Source of the DNA: Mucilaginibacter gracilis
GTDB taxonomy: Bacteria; Bacteroidota; Bacteroidia; Sphingobacteriales; Sphingobacteriaceae
NCBI RefSeq assembly: GCF_003633615.1
Contig: NZ_RBKU01000001.1
Span: 2,914,001-2,978,000 of the forward strand
Length of the DNA: 64,000 nucleotides
Direction: 5' to 3'
This document shows, in pieces, positions 28,369-37,037 of this stretch. Position numbers and translations under genes: made by a program. The notes below the pieces were generated by a model. It saw only the letters and a program-made list of their open reading frames with translations, made no database searches and was not told the DNA's origin. Every line of letters starts with the position of its first letter. Position 1 is the stretch's first letter.

Positions 28369-28983
28369 ATGAGAAACCATGAAGAGATTATCAAACGCTT
28401 ATTTAAAATTTTATGCAGTTATAAGGTACAGCCCGAGGCGCTGAGGGAATTTTTGCAGGCAGTAATGACCGGGCGCTTATATCCCGAGCGCGAGATTTTG
28501 TATGAACACAACAGTACGGTGACTGATGCCATTTTTGTTTCTGCTGGCTTTGTAGCCTGTTATGGTTTTGGCGAAAACGGTGACAGGCAGGTTGTCGGCA
28601 TCTACGGCAAGGATACGATCATCGCCAGTAAAAGCTTTACCAGTGAGCAGCCTTCGGTTTATGAATGGGTAGCGCTTCCCGGCGCTTACCTAATGAAAAT
28701 AGGTTACAACCACATGAAAACGGTTTATGCCACTTTTCCTGATGCCGAGGAACTGGCAAGATTGGTGATGGCGGATGCTGCTGATAAAGATTTACAGCGC
28801 GTTCACCTGTTGAAACGTGATGCAGAATCTGTGGTTTATGAATTTTATAAAAAGGATTTCCCGGAGTTTTACCTGCCAGGTGGGCTGATGGTAGATTCGG
28901 ATGTAGCTTCTTATCTTTTGATCAGTGAAAGCACCTTGCGCAACACCAGGGCGAAACTAATCAGGGAAGATAAACTCCCTTAA
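28369..28983 (+). CDS. Crp/Fnr-type transcriptional regulator
   Basis: This 204-residue protein has a cyclic-nucleotide-binding-like beta-barrel (about 15-125: GRLYPEREILYEHNSTVTDA, then VSAGFVACYGFGENGDRQVV). A C-terminal region of 60-70 residues includes DVASYLLISESTLRNTRAKL, a winged-helix recognition motif. In Bacteroidota these often sense an unknown ligand and control nearby genes. The residues that bind cAMP phosphate in Crp are not seen. It stands alone between a terminator and a non-coding stretch; its target is unknown. Confidence 0.85.
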   Translation: MRNHEEIIKRLFKILCSYKVQPEALREFLQAVMTGRLYPEREILYEHNSTVTDAIFVSAGFVACYGFGENGDRQVVGIYGKDTIIASKSFTSEQPSVYEWVALPGAYLMKIGYNHMKTVYATFPDAEELARLVMADAADKDLQRVHLLKRDAESVVYEFYKKDFPEFYLPGGLMVDSDVASYLLISESTLRNTRAKLIREDKLP

Positions 28984-29560
28984 AATAAGCCGTTTATAAT
29001 CAGGTGATTGCTTGCTTAATAGTTAAAACTTACTCTGGAGTCACTTTTTTAGAGGCATGGTTTAATAACAATTTAAGAACTTACGTTCTTACAAATACTT
29101 ATTATGAAAACCATACTTAAATTAAAATTCCATTTGACAATAAACAGCTTAACTGGCGCAGTCTTGTTGCGCTATCTGATAAGCCCTAACTATTTTCTAT
29201 CTTTACAACTGGTTAAAATTGATAATACGAAACAGACATAAGTCTTTAATAACATAGAACGATAGCGTTCACTAACCTTCCGGACAAAATAAAGCCGCTA
29301 ACTTTTGAATCGACCAAGGAAGACAAGTGTAATGCCTGCGTTAGCGCGGGCTAGCCTTGTTTTGGAGTCGGGGTACTTAGCGGCACCTTTTTGTCCGGAC
29401 ATGGCGACACCCTCGCGAACGCAGGTTTGCTGTCGGTTAGCTGCTTCTCCGCAGGTTAAAAGGCGCATTGATCTGACTTCCCCATCTGAATTTTACTGTG
29501 CTACTCTCCATGCGAATAAGCGGTTATTAAATTAATCTTATTAATAATCTTAAACTGCTT
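28984..29560. other. 577-bp non-coding stretch, partly palindromic
   Basis: The first 290 bp are AT-rich with no convincing gene; a 45-codon frame at about 29104 lacks recognisable features. From 29279 the base composition changes and a large inverted repeat appears (see the separate entry). The final 100 bp lead into the LuxR-type gene. No promoter could be assigned. Confidence 0.6.
29279..29399. repeat. large imperfect inverted repeat with nested hairpins
   Basis: The arm TCCGGACAAAATAAAGCCGC followed by TAAC (29279-29302) is nearly complementary to 29376-29399 (CTTAGCGGCACC then TTTTTGTCCGGA). Nested inside are ACAAG/CTTGT (29323-29327 with 29356-29360) and a hairpin GCCTGCG-TTAG-CGCGGGC at 29334-29351. 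The nesting is more than expected by chance and GC is locally raised. It could be a structured RNA, a recombination site or an element end. It lies just outside the decayed conjugative element. Confidence 0.6.
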
Positions 29561-30130
29561 ATGCGTACGATCAAAATTCAATTACCTTTAATTTCCTGGA
29601 TATTTATCCTGCTTGATATTTCCCTTTTCTGTTTCCAGTTTATTCGTGTTTATTTCCATCCCGGTGAAGGCAGGCACTGGCGTGCTACGATGTTATGTTT
29701 GCTGATCATTATTTACAATTGTATTTCGGGAAACCTGTCGGCGCTCTGGGTACATATCTCTATAAATGTGGCAGTTTTATTTTTGGTTGTTTACCTTTTA
29801 ACTAAGAAAGTAAGGGATGTCTCTGATAATTCTAATAAAAAGGTGGAAGAACCGCCAGCGGAAACACCGGACATTCCCTTTCAAATGCTGGAAATTACTG
29901 AAGCGATGGCGGTGGTTTTCCTGGAGAACTGCCATCTCTTCCAATTTACGGCACGAGAGATCGATGTTTGTCTCTTGCTTGCCAAAGGAATGACCTATAC
30001 TGAGATCGCGGAAACGTTGCACATTTCTAATTCAACGGTCGATTCCCACGCCCAAAAGATTTATAAAAAATCAGGGGTCAATAGCAGGGTTGCCCTGCTC
30101 AATAAATTCTACCAAAAACCGGGACAATAG
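29561..30130 (+). CDS. membrane-anchored LuxR-type regulator
   Basis: The 189-residue product begins with about three hydrophobic segments (residues 7-26, 42-60, 65-82) and ends in a LuxR-type helix-turn-helix (about 125-185: FTAREIDVCLLLAKGMTYTE then IAETLHISNSTVDSHAQKIY). No receiver domain is present, so a signal would have to act through the membrane part. Position just upstream of rteC and tra genes suggests, but does not show, control of the conjugative element. Confidence 0.8.
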   Translation: MRTIKIQLPLISWIFILLDISLFCFQFIRVYFHPGEGRHWRATMLCLLIIIYNCISGNLSALWVHISINVAVLFLVVYLLTKKVRDVSDNSNKKVEEPPAETPDIPFQMLEITEAMAVVFLENCHLFQFTAREIDVCLLLAKGMTYTEIAETLHISNSTVDSHAQKIYKKSGVNSRVALLNKFYQKPGQ

Positions 30131-30147
30131 CACGGTTTTTTTTATGG
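30114..30147 (+). terminator. possible terminator overlapping the LuxR-type gene end
   Basis: AAAAACCG and CGGTTTTT pair across an 11-base loop, and the right arm continues in a T-run. The stem is only eight pairs and mostly A-T, so strength is doubtful. Confidence 0.45.
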
Positions 30148-30352
30148 GGATAATTCCTGAATTGTCCCCTCTCTACGCTGTTTTGACGCATGTCTGTTAC
30201 AAATCGTGAATTTTCACTATTGTTTTTTTAACGCTTTTGGGCGCACATTTGGCTGAAACCAATTGGATGTGCCTATGGAAAAATGATACTTATTCTGCTG
30301 ATTAATTAATGGTAGCCTTCGGGCGTCAGCAGGTTTATTTAAATCATCATAT

Positions 30353-31267
30353 ATGCGTAAAAACAATTTCAAAGTGGCGTTTCGTGAATTACGGGGCAAG
30401 CTTAAAGTGATCTCAGGTAACGATGACTTGGGTCTGGTGGAAAAGTTCAACGAGGCGATTGCCCTGATCAGGGAGTATCTAAAGGATGTCAGGACTTCGG
30501 TGCTTGGGAATCCGTTTAAAGAGAAACTGGAACAGATTTATTTTTACAAGTTTGAGAAGCCGGAATATTATGCTTTAAAGATCTACCATGTGGCTTTGTA
30601 TACCCTACTGGCCCAAAGACCGGCAGGTCCGCCGGATATCCTCCGCAAATTCTACCTGGAGGAACTGGAATTTATACTGCGCTATTTTAATCAGCATGCT
30701 TTTTACTATGAATACTACCGTTCGGGTTTCACGGAAATGGATGAGGTGTTGTTTATTCCAGGTGCGGTCATGGCTTCGCCCTTACTGCATGATGTGCCCG
30801 AATTAGACCCGGTTTACTCGACCAGCGGGGATTATCTCTTTTCCAAATTTATTGCCTATGAAATGTTGCAGGAATATATCCTGAACGAATTAACAGCGCT
30901 TGACCGCCCGGTTCCGGGCGTCGGTAATGGCATTATGGGCGCTACGGGTATGGCTGCGATTGCCGGTAAAAAATGGTTTGAATGGACGGGCGAATTGATC
31001 AATGTGGTGGAATTGGGTTATGGGATTTATCTCTCTAAACAGTTGAATGACGGGAAAGCGACCCTGGCGGAGATTTTCCGCTGGTTGAATGAAAGTTTTG
31101 GGTTGAAGATCGTTAATCCGGCCAATAAGCTGGCCGAGATCAAACGGCGCAAAAGGATTTCGCGCACGCATTTCTTCGATTTTTTACAGGCGGCTTTTAT
31201 AGCCTATCTGGACGAAGACGATGCTTTTGACCCGGATGAACTGTTGGGAAATGGCCGTTTAAACTAG
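30353..31267 (+). CDS. rteC: RteC-family mobilisation regulator
   Basis: The 304-residue product matches the RteC family in length and layout: a helical N-terminal half with KIYHVALYTLLAQRP and YLEELEFILRYFNQHAFYYE, and a C-terminal helix-turn-helix part ending in LQAAFIAYLDEDDAFDPDELL. In CTnDOT-type elements RteC activates excision genes after tetracycline induction. Here no rteA/rteB or excision genes are in view. A run of Gly/Ala residues (PGVGNGIMGATGMAAIAGKK, about 184-203) is not typical of the family as far as I know. Confidence 0.75.
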   Translation: MRKNNFKVAFRELRGKLKVISGNDDLGLVEKFNEAIALIREYLKDVRTSVLGNPFKEKLEQIYFYKFEKPEYYALKIYHVALYTLLAQRPAGPPDILRKFYLEELEFILRYFNQHAFYYEYYRSGFTEMDEVLFIPGAVMASPLLHDVPELDPVYSTSGDYLFSKFIAYEMLQEYILNELTALDRPVPGVGNGIMGATGMAAIAGKKWFEWTGELINVVELGYGIYLSKQLNDGKATLAEIFRWLNESFGLKIVNPANKLAEIKRRKRISRTHFFDFLQAAFIAYLDEDDAFDPDELLGNGRLN

Positions 31268-31387
31268 TGTTGTGGTGGTCTTGAGATTTATTTATCAGTA
31301 CTACTGATAAGCCCGTTTCCGGCTTCCTGACCTTTGATTTTGTGATCCGGGGGCAATGGAGCAGCCGGAATAATAAACAACAATATT

Positions 31388-31888
31388 ATGTTAAAATCAT
31401 TTTCATGGCCGGACTTTTTACTGGCCGCAAGCGTGTTCAGCCTGTTTTGGTTCCTGATGATCGGGCTGCTGTTTTACCGTAAAGAAGTCTTCGGCTTGTT
31501 GTCAGGCAGTAAGGCCGATGCCGAACCTTTACCGCATAGCTGGCAAAATGAGGTGGAAGAATTTGAGTATTCGTCACCGGATGACCTGATGGGCAAGTCT
31601 GCACTGGACGAAGGGGTGGCACTGGTATCAGCGGAGGATTTTTCTTTCGTGGATAAGGGCGAACAGCTTGGGTTGCTGGCAGATGTGCAGGAGGAAGTAA
31701 AATCCATTTGCAGCATCCTGGAGAAAGAAGACGGCGGTAAGGAGTATTTCCTGTCTCTTTTCACCCTGGTAAAAAGCAAGTACCCTGCGGTTGCTTCCAG
31801 TCCGGCACTGTCGGCGATTAACGCTTTTATCCGGGAGCATGTGCCTTTCTTTTTGTCCGATGATGAACTGGACAGCCTTTGGGTATAG
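31388..31888 (+). CDS. conjugative-element protein of unknown function, one membrane helix
   Basis: The product is 166 residues, with an N-terminal membrane helix (about 8-30, DFLLAASVFSLFWFLMIGLL) followed by an acidic soluble region. It sits directly before traE in a conjugation cluster, the place where short membrane-anchored proteins are often found in Bacteroidota elements. No specific family is recognised. Confidence 0.6.
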   Translation: MLKSFSWPDFLLAASVFSLFWFLMIGLLFYRKEVFGLLSGSKADAEPLPHSWQNEVEEFEYSSPDDLMGKSALDEGVALVSAEDFSFVDKGEQLGLLADVQEEVKSICSILEKEDGGKEYFLSLFTLVKSKYPAVASSPALSAINAFIREHVPFFLSDDELDSLWV

Positions 31889-31990
31889 TTCTTTTGGTCT
31901 TTTTAATTGCGGGTCGGGTTTGGTTTCCATTCCGAAAAAACAGGCGGTACAATGAGGTACTGCCGATTTGGAAAACTAAACAAAGACAGC

Positions 31991-32317
31991 ATGAAGAAAA
32001 AATTAAAGGTTCAGATGAATCGGGCAAGTGTACACAGTGATAAAAAACAATTGCTTGCCAAAGGCTGGCTGTTGACGGTAACACTTTGCGTGTACCAGAT
32101 GCTTTGCAGTGTAGCGGCTTATTGCCAGGATGGCGCGGCGGGGATAAATGAAGCGACCAATAAGGTCAAAGGCTACTTTGATTCAGGCTGTAACCTGATG
32201 TATGCCATTGGCGCGGTTGTCGGATTGATCGGTGCCGTGAAGGTCTTTAACAAGTGGAAACCGATGGTGCGGCACAGATATGGTTCGCGGGGATGCCGGG
32301 TAACGATTTTCCCATGA
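31991..32317 (+). pseudogene. traE: TraE (DUF4134) with its C-terminal part deleted
   Basis: The frame starts at the ATG at 31991. It has a membrane leader (GWLLTVTLCVYQMLCSVAAYCQ) and the DUF4134 core EATNKVKGYFDSGCNLMYAIGAVVGLIGAVKVFNKW in two consecutive stretches. After FNKW the family normally continues with a second membrane helix; instead the sequence switches near 32255 to DNA that encodes TraG in another frame, and TraE ends in unrelated residues. TraE is a small inner-membrane subunit of the transfer apparatus and is presumably inactive here. Confidence 0.8.
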
Positions 32318-33663
32318 ACGATACATTTGATACGTTCGCCGAACAGGCGGTTTGTTTCTTCAATATGGAAACTAGCTACCGCTCGTCCCTGTCGCCTTTC
32401 GGCATCCGCCTGGGCGACCGCACTTCGGGTTATCCGTTACACGTGGATATTTCAGATGAACCCATCCTGCGGGGCTGGACGACCAACCGCAATAAGTTTA
32501 TCATTGGCCCGAGCGGTTCTGGTAAGAGTTTTTTCACCAATCACATGGTGCGTTCTTACTATGAGCAGGGCGCGCAGGTGGTATTGGTAGATGTGGGCCA
32601 CAGTTATAAAGGGCTTTGCGACCTGGTGGGCGGGTATTATTTCACCTATTCGGAGAAATCGCCCATCCGTTTTAACCCTTTTTATATCGCTGAAGGCGAT
32701 ACGCTGGATACCGAAAAAAAGGAAAGCATCAAGACTTTACTGATGACGCTTTGGAAAAAGGATGATGAAAGTTATACCCGTTCGGAGTATGTGGCCATTT
32801 CCAATGCGTTGACCCTATATTATGAATACCTGCCTGCACATCCTGACGTGTTCCCCTGCTTCAATTCCTTTTATGAATTCCTGATGGAGGAATACCTGCA
32901 AGTGCTGGAGGACGGAAAAGTACAGGAGCGGAATTTTGACGTGGATAATTTCCTGTATGTACTAAACCCCTACTATAAAGGCGGTGAGTTTGATTATCTG
33001 CTGAATGCCACCAGTAACCTTGACCTGCTTAACGAGCGCTTTATCGTGTTCGAGCTGGACGAGATTAAGGAGCATGCCATTTTGCTGCCTATCGTGACGA
33101 TCATTATCATGGAGGTCTTCATTTCCAAAATGCGCAAGCTGAAAGGTGTGCGCAAGATGATCTTACTGGAAGAAGTATGGAAAGCGATCTCCCGTGAAGG
33201 TACTGCGGAATACATTAAGTACTTGTTTAAGACCGTGCGAAAGTTTTTCGGTGAGGCGGTAGTTGTTACCCAGGAGATCGAGGACATCATATCATCCCCC
33301 ATCGTGAAGCAGGCCATCATCAATAACTCGGACTGTAAGATATTGCTTGACCAGAGTAAGTATCAGAACAAGTTTGACGATGTACAGGCGCTCATGGGCT
33401 TGACGGACAAGGAAAAGGCACAGATCCTATCCATGAACAAAGCCAATGATCCCACTAAAAAGTACAAGGAAGTGTTCATTTCGCTTGGCGGACAGCAGAG
33501 TAAGGTGTACCGTACCGAGGTAAGTTTGGAAGAATACCTCTGCTATTCGACCGAAGAAAAGGAGAAAATGAAAGTACAGGAATACGCCGCCAAGTACGGC
33601 GATATCCGTAAAGGGATCGCCGTGCTTGCGGCTGAGCTCCGTAACGGAGCGAAGATTTTTTAA
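32254..33663 (+). pseudogene. traG: TraG conjugation ATPase lacking its N-terminal half
   Basis: About 469 codons remain. They begin within the family's internal segment TDGAAQIWFAGMPGNDFP, which leads to the Walker A motif GPSGSGKS near residue 85, the Walker B region MILLEEVWKAISREG, and the normal C-terminal end. Full-length TraG/VirB4-type ATPases of these elements have roughly 800 or more residues, so about 350 N-terminal residues plus the intervening traF are missing. The apparent GTG start is fortuitous, since it lies at the deletion junction with traE. The ATPase core looks well preserved. Confidence 0.85.
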
Positions 33664-33682
33664 CCATTTAACTCAATTCATT

Positions 33683-34069
33683 ATGGAACTAGTATTCAAA
33701 ACACAATCAACAAAAAACGTAGGCCTGGCGCTTATCGCTTTACTACTTATTTGCTTTTTCGGTTGCCATTCACAGCCTGATTTTAACGGCATCTACGTTA
33801 ATCATGCCTCCGGCGAGTTCAGTGTTGCTGACGACACGCTGCAAGTGGAGCATGTGCAGGAACAGCAGTATCTCATTCACCGCAAAACTGGTTACCGTGA
33901 GATCGCTGAAGATGGCAAACCAGGCAAACTGCAATGGCATAACGAGGAATGGAAAGCGGTTTATGACCCTGATACCAGGGTGATGACAGAAAGCCGTAAA
34001 GGCCGCACGCTGACTTTTGAAAAAGGATTATTGGTTTTAGAGCGCAGCCGCTACCGGCGAATTAATTAA
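33683..34069 (+). CDS. small lipoprotein of the conjugation cluster
   Basis: From the ATG at 33683 the product is 128 residues, with a lipoprotein signal (LALIALLLICFFGCHSQ; lipobox Cys at about residue 27) and a small beta-rich domain (FNGIYVNHASGEFSVADDTL). It lies 19 bp after traG and 11 bp before the next gene, in the same operon. Similar short lipoproteins occur between traG and traI-like genes of Bacteroidota elements; no function is known. Confidence 0.75.
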   Translation: MELVFKTQSTKNVGLALIALLLICFFGCHSQPDFNGIYVNHASGEFSVADDTLQVEHVQEQQYLIHRKTGYREIAEDGKPGKLQWHNEEWKAVYDPDTRVMTESRKGRTLTFEKGLLVLERSRYRRIN

Positions 34070-34080
34070 CTGAATGATGT

Positions 34081-34785
34081 ATGAGAAATAAATTAAAAAG
34101 AATGATAAGAACCTATATGGTTGTTCTGCCGCTGAGCGCCACGACCATACTTGTGGCTTTGCCCTCCGGGGCAAATGCACAGGTGATAATTGCGGAGGTG
34201 ATCAAGGCGGCAATCAAAAAAGTAGTGAAGGCCATAGACCTGAAGGTGCAGCGCCTGCAGAACCAGACCATCTGGCTGCAAAACGCCCAAAAAACGGTGG
34301 AGAACCAGTTGTCCAAGTTTAAGCTGGACGAGATATCCGACTGGACGGAAAGACAGCGGAAGCTGTATGCAAACTACTATGATGAGCTGGTCAAAGTGAA
34401 AGCGATGATCGCTACTTATCAGCAAGTCAAACATCTGGCAGAAACACAGACCAACATTGTCCGCGAATATCACTGGGCGATTGCGCTGTTCAATAAGGAC
34501 AACCATTTCAGCCCGGACGAGCTGACGCACATGGAATCGGTCTATAAAGGGATACTGGAGGCGAGTATCCGAAATCTTGACCAGGTGTTTATCGTTACCA
34601 ACTCCTTTAAAACGCAGATGAGCGATGGCAAGCGGCTGGAGCTGATCAATGAAGCTTCGGCCAAAATGGACGATAATTATTCGGACCTAAAGCAGTTCAA
34701 CCAGCAGAATATTACGCTGTCCATACAGCGTTCTCAATCGGCGCTGGAAGTGAAAACCTTAAAGCAGATTTATGAGGTCAATTAA
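34081..34785 (+). CDS. TraI-like (TrbJ-type) conjugal transfer protein, paralogue 1
   Basis: The product is 234 residues with a signal peptide ending GANAQ and a long helical body (VQRLQNQTIWLQNAQKTVEN). Near its end is the pattern TNSFKTQMSDGKRLELINEA, also seen in the next two genes (M-S/T-D-x-x-R-L-x-x-I). Periplasmic, coiled-coil proteins at this place in Bacteroidota transfer operons are thought to act like TrbJ/VirB5. It overlaps the next gene by 14 bp. Confidence 0.7.
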   Translation: MRNKLKRMIRTYMVVLPLSATTILVALPSGANAQVIIAEVIKAAIKKVVKAIDLKVQRLQNQTIWLQNAQKTVENQLSKFKLDEISDWTERQRKLYANYYDELVKVKAMIATYQQVKHLAETQTNIVREYHWAIALFNKDNHFSPDELTHMESVYKGILEASIRNLDQVFIVTNSFKTQMSDGKRLELINEASAKMDDNYSDLKQFNQQNITLSIQRSQSALEVKTLKQIYEVN

Positions 34786-35419
34786 AAAATGTGGCTATTG
34801 CTTTTGTGTCCTGGCATTGGTTTGCTGTAGTTCGGTTAGCCGGGCACAAACTTTTGCCGAGTGGTTTAAACAGACGAGCACCCAAAAAAAGTATCTGCTG
34901 CAACAGATCGCGGCCTTACAGCTTTATACCGGCTTTCTGGAGAAAGGCTACACGATTGCCAAATCCGGGCTGGGCACCATTAAGGACATCACAAGCGGGG
35001 AATTTGACCTGCATTCGCTTTACATCAGTTCGCTAAAACGGGTCAACCCGGTGATACGGAACGATAAGCGGGTTGATGGTATTTTATCCATGCAAACTGA
35101 ATTGCTAAAGCGGTTCAATGAGTTGGATGGACTGGATATATTGCCTGCCGATAATCAGTCGTATATCAGTTCAGTAAGGCAGGCTATCACGGACTTGTGC
35201 CGTAAAGACCTGGATGAACTGGAACTGATCATTACGTCGGGCAAGCTGGAAATGACAGACGACGAGCGTTTGCAGCGATTGGGCAAGGTCTATGAAAGCA
35301 CGTTGGACAAGTATGCGTTTACGCAGCAATTTACAGCGGACGTTACGCTCCTGGTTATTCAGGTGAGGCAGCAGCAAAACGATACACAATCATTAAGGAG
35401 GTATTATGAAAACAATTAA
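34772..35419 (+). CDS. TraI-like conjugal transfer protein, paralogue 2
   Basis: The product is 215 residues with a signal peptide (CGYCFCVLALVCCSSVSRAQ). Its helical body shares GFLEKGYTIAKSGLGTIKDI and ITSGKLEMTDDERLQRLGKV with paralogue 3 (KKGYTILSTGYNSVKNIAQG and ITAGKLRMSDDERLQVIDQI). The gene overlaps both neighbours by 14 bp, so the three are translated together. Function as in paralogue 1 by inference. Confidence 0.7.
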   Translation: MRSIKKCGYCFCVLALVCCSSVSRAQTFAEWFKQTSTQKKYLLQQIAALQLYTGFLEKGYTIAKSGLGTIKDITSGEFDLHSLYISSLKRVNPVIRNDKRVDGILSMQTELLKRFNELDGLDILPADNQSYISSVRQAITDLCRKDLDELELIITSGKLEMTDDERLQRLGKVYESTLDKYAFTQQFTADVTLLVIQVRQQQNDTQSLRRYYENN

Positions 35420-36041
35420 AATCACGTTGTTAGGTCTATTGCTATCCTTTTTCGGGTTGCAAGGTGCATCAGCGCAGTCTACCGAGATTCAGCAGTTGTT
35501 ATTGAACGTGGAAAAGCTGGCGCAGTTCAAGCAGATTCTGTCCGATATGAAAAAAGGTTATACCATCCTTTCGACAGGCTATAATTCGGTAAAAAACATC
35601 GCCCAGGGCAATTTTTCCCTGCACGAGACTTTTCTGGATGGCTTAATGTTAGTTAGCCCCGAGGTACGCAAGTATTACAAGATTGCGGATATCATCAGCG
35701 ATCAGTCTGCCTTAGTTTCCGAATATAAATCCGCTTATAAGCGGTTCAGTGGCAGCGGTAATTTCAATGCGGGGGAACTGGATTACCTGGGCAGGGTTTA
35801 TGGGATTTTATTTAACCAAAGCCTGGAAAACCTCGACCGGCTGATCATGGTCATCACTGCCGGAAAATTGCGCATGAGCGACGATGAACGCTTGCAGGTG
35901 ATTGACCAGATCCATGCCGATACGCAGGATAAACTGGTTTTTCTCCGTTCGTTCAACCGGGAAACGGCTGTACTCAACCTGCAACGGCAAAAGGAAAAGG
36001 ATGATATATCAGGAACAGCAGCCTATTACAATTTAAAGTAG
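35406..36041 (+). CDS. TraI-like conjugal transfer protein, paralogue 3
   Basis: The product is 211 residues with a signal peptide (ITLLGLLLSFFGLQGASAQ) and the same two conserved blocks as paralogue 2: GYTILSTGYNSVKNI near residue 50 and ITAGKLRMSDDERLQ near 160. The third and second copies are closer to each other than to the first. It is followed 5 bp later by traJ. Confidence 0.7.
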   Translation: MKTIKITLLGLLLSFFGLQGASAQSTEIQQLLLNVEKLAQFKQILSDMKKGYTILSTGYNSVKNIAQGNFSLHETFLDGLMLVSPEVRKYYKIADIISDQSALVSEYKSAYKRFSGSGNFNAGELDYLGRVYGILFNQSLENLDRLIMVITAGKLRMSDDERLQVIDQIHADTQDKLVFLRSFNRETAVLNLQRQKEKDDISGTAAYYNLK

Positions 36042-36046
36042 CAATT

Positions 36047-36535
36047 ATGAAGAAACCAATTTTAATGACCGCATTTATTGCGGCACTGGCCATGCTTTTG
36101 CCTTTTAGTTCCCATGCCGAAGGGCTGGCAGACTATCTGGGCGGGATGCAGCCGATACTGGATAACGTCTATAACGAAATGATACCGCTTTGCGGTAACC
36201 TCATTGGTGTGGCACAGGGACTGGCCGGTTTCGGGGCATTATGGTACATCGCTTCCAGGGTCTGGCGGCACATTGCCAATGCCGAACCGGTGGATTTTTA
36301 CCCTTTACTCAGGCCGTTCATGCTGGGCGCTGCCATTATCGCTTTTCAAACTGCCGTTATCCCGTTGCTGAACGGGGTACTCAAGCCGGTGGTTATGGCT
36401 ACCGCTGCGATGGTCAAAAATTCCGATGACGCGATAGCGGCACTGTTGAAACAGAAAGAAGCAGCAGTAAAGCAAAGCAGGCAATGGCAAATGTACGTTG
36501 GCGAGAGCGGGCATGGTGATATGGATCGCTGGTAT
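36047..36535 (+). CDS. traJ: TraJ, 5' exon (interrupted by group II intron)
   Basis: 163 codons encode a signal-like leader (AFIAALAMLLPFSSHAEG) and the first membrane segments of the polytopic TraJ protein (VAQGLAGFGALWYIASRVW; FMLGAAIIAFQTAVIPLLNG), ending at DMDRWY. The intron starts immediately after this codon with GTGCG. Without splicing, translation stops three codons later (VRP, TAG). TraJ is an inner-membrane channel component resembling TrbL/VirB6. The continuation is 39017-39715. Confidence 0.85.
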
Positions 36536-37037
36536 GTGCGCCCATAGGGGTATATGGTAAATGTGGCTTGGCAACCACGAGGCAAGTGTTTTAATACGCC
36601 TCTCAACAGCCGACTTATCCGAAAGGGAAACTGGACGGTGAGTGTAGCATGTCGGAAAAGCCACAAGTCAACTAATTGTCGTGTTGCGACTGAGTGGCGA
36701 GTTGAAAAGATGGATATGAGGATGAAATCTGGATTGATTGAACGATAGTCTGAATGGTCAATCGGTTAGACTATGACGGAAGACAGTTATAAACGTCATA
36801 ACATGGGTACTGTACTACATTGTACCAGTAGTTACAGCATAAACAGACCCATGACAGAGCTGCAATAAGCAGAAAAGGACGAACATCGCATCCGACAATC
36901 CATCGCGCCAATAGTTACCATATATCTAAATGGGGATTGCTCTAAGTTGGAATGCCACTGGCGTGGCTATGGGGATTTGCCCCTGAATATCCAATATGGC
37001 AACGGAGCCTCCGTAGTAGTCCGAGCAAGGGAAAGCC

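Noticed and set aside
29299..29351. Possible integron attC site (CTAAC and GTTAG pieces in a palindrome)
   Set aside because: The outer boxes do not fit the RYYYAAC/GTTRRRY consensus and there is no integrase or cassette array nearby.
29305..29535. 76-codon open frame across the palindromic stretch
   Set aside because: The frame is explained by locally GC-rich inverted repeats; its product has no domain, signal or sensible composition.
30217..30450. 77-codon minus-strand frame before rteC
   Set aside because: It overlaps the rteC start and has no recognisable features; a shadow frame.
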